Source: an uncultured Bacteroidia bacterium
Lineage (GTDB): Bacteria > Bacteroidota > Bacteroidia > J057 > CALLMJ01
Length of the DNA stretch: 33,979 nt
Assembly: GCA_938005475.1 (NCBI GenBank)
Contig: CALLNY010000004.1
Coordinates: 1-33,979 of the forward strand
Direction: 5' to 3'
Positions 33,740 to 33,979 of the stretch are shown here, piece after piece (the stretch's first letter is position 1; every line of letters starts with the position of its first letter). A program made the translations under genes and the position numbers. The notes beneath the pieces were generated by a model. It searched no databases. It was not told where the DNA came from and saw nothing but the letters and a program-made list of their open reading frames with translations.

Positions 33740-33979
33740 TTATGATTTAGTTTTAGTTAAAATTTTAGCTAACCCAATGATACTGAAAGAACTGAACATC
33801 ATCAATGCCGCCGCAAAAAGCGGATGCAAAACTGCGGTTATACTTAAAGTAATGCCTATCACATTGTAAAACAAAGAAAAGGTAAATATTTTTTTTAAAC
33901 TATTTTTTGCATGTTGGGCGTAACGAATTAGCGCGGGCAATTTAGGAAGATGTTCCATACGAACTAATGCATCAGCTTC
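33740..33979 (-). CDS. Heavy-metal translocating P-type ATPase, C-terminal fragment (5' end outside window)
   Basis: Seventy-nine residues read in frame from the window edge (EADALVRMEHLPKLPALIRYA) to the stop at 33740. The pattern is the end of a P1B-type ATPase: the residues after the soluble phosphorylation domain (EAD-x-V-x-M-x-x-L-x-x-L-P), then RYAQHAKNSLKKIFTFSLFYN, NVIGITLSITAVLHPLFAAA and LMMFSSFSIIGLAKIL, the last two transmembrane helices. The YNVIG and LMMFSS sequences resemble copper-type CopA or FixI/CcoI pumps; in Bacteroidota the latter usually lie before cbb3 oxidase genes, which would be outside this window. The protein is continuous to the edge and shows no sign of being truncated. 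Confidence 0.85.
   Translation of the reverse strand, partial: EADALVRMEHLPKLPALIRYAQHAKNSLKKIFTFSLFYNVIGITLSITAVLHPLFAAALMMFSSFSIIGLAKILTKTKS

Noticed and set aside
1-33979. CRISPR arrays, tRNA/rRNA genes, prophage or toxin-antitoxin modules
   Set aside because: Spacers were read for repeats, cloverleaf arms and paired small genes; none were seen. The Uma2 gene alone does not make a defence system.

Overview
The window is AT-rich chromosomal DNA from a member of the Bacteroidota. The evidence is: several promoters of the Bacteroidota type (TTG, about 20 bases, TAnnTTTG); a large secreted protein with a type IX secretion (T9SS) C-terminal sorting domain; an OmpA protein with PD40 repeats; PepSY-like small exported proteins; and the order ileS, dksA-like gene, lspA. 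A Cytophagales-like lineage is possible, but the sequence does not settle it. Most genes are housekeeping or cell-envelope genes. I see no rRNA, tRNA, CRISPR array or intact mobile element.

Layout. 1-1845 (minus): a membrane Fe-S protein followed by a Uma2-type nuclease-fold gene cut by the window edge. 1846-2739: a long AT-rich stretch with a probable transposase remnant. 2740-7428 (plus): a DUF697/SHOCT protein, a stand-alone TolC, a TPR membrane protein with lumazine synthase (ribH), and an exported protein. 7455-13596 (minus): a PorE-like OmpA protein; an operon of solute-binding lipoprotein, 49-residue lipoprotein, ybaB and glycosyltransferase; and an aminotransferase. 13700-18399 (minus): the T9SS-sorted surface protein and the apt-ychF-pcm operon. 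18573-22232 (plus): metH, diverging from apt. 22226-25185 (minus): glyA and an overlapping amino-acid permease. 25409-26446 (minus): a lipoprotein and a PepSY-like protein. 26629-31172 (plus): ileS, a dksA-like gene and lspA. 31213-33529 (plus): a second PepSY-like protein, a CcmD-like small membrane protein, an unusual SDR protein and ispE. 33740-33979 (minus): the C-terminal end of a P-type metal ATPase.

Working together: metH, glyA, the permease and apt form a loose folate/methyl-cycle neighbourhood. Envelope functions are represented by LspA with several predicted lipoproteins, a possible T9SS component (OmpA/PD40) and a likely T9SS substrate.

No clearly new system is present. The best leads are local oddities in known families: an IleRS whose HIGH signature reads GIHH, a DksA-like protein with one cysteine, an SDR protein without the YxxxK pair, an OmpA domain with Asn at the usual peptidoglycan-binding Asp, a His/Asp-rich PepSY-like protein coupled to a CcmD-like peptide, and a recurring TTTGCG promoter extension. 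Coordinates and motifs were read by eye; no database search was run.
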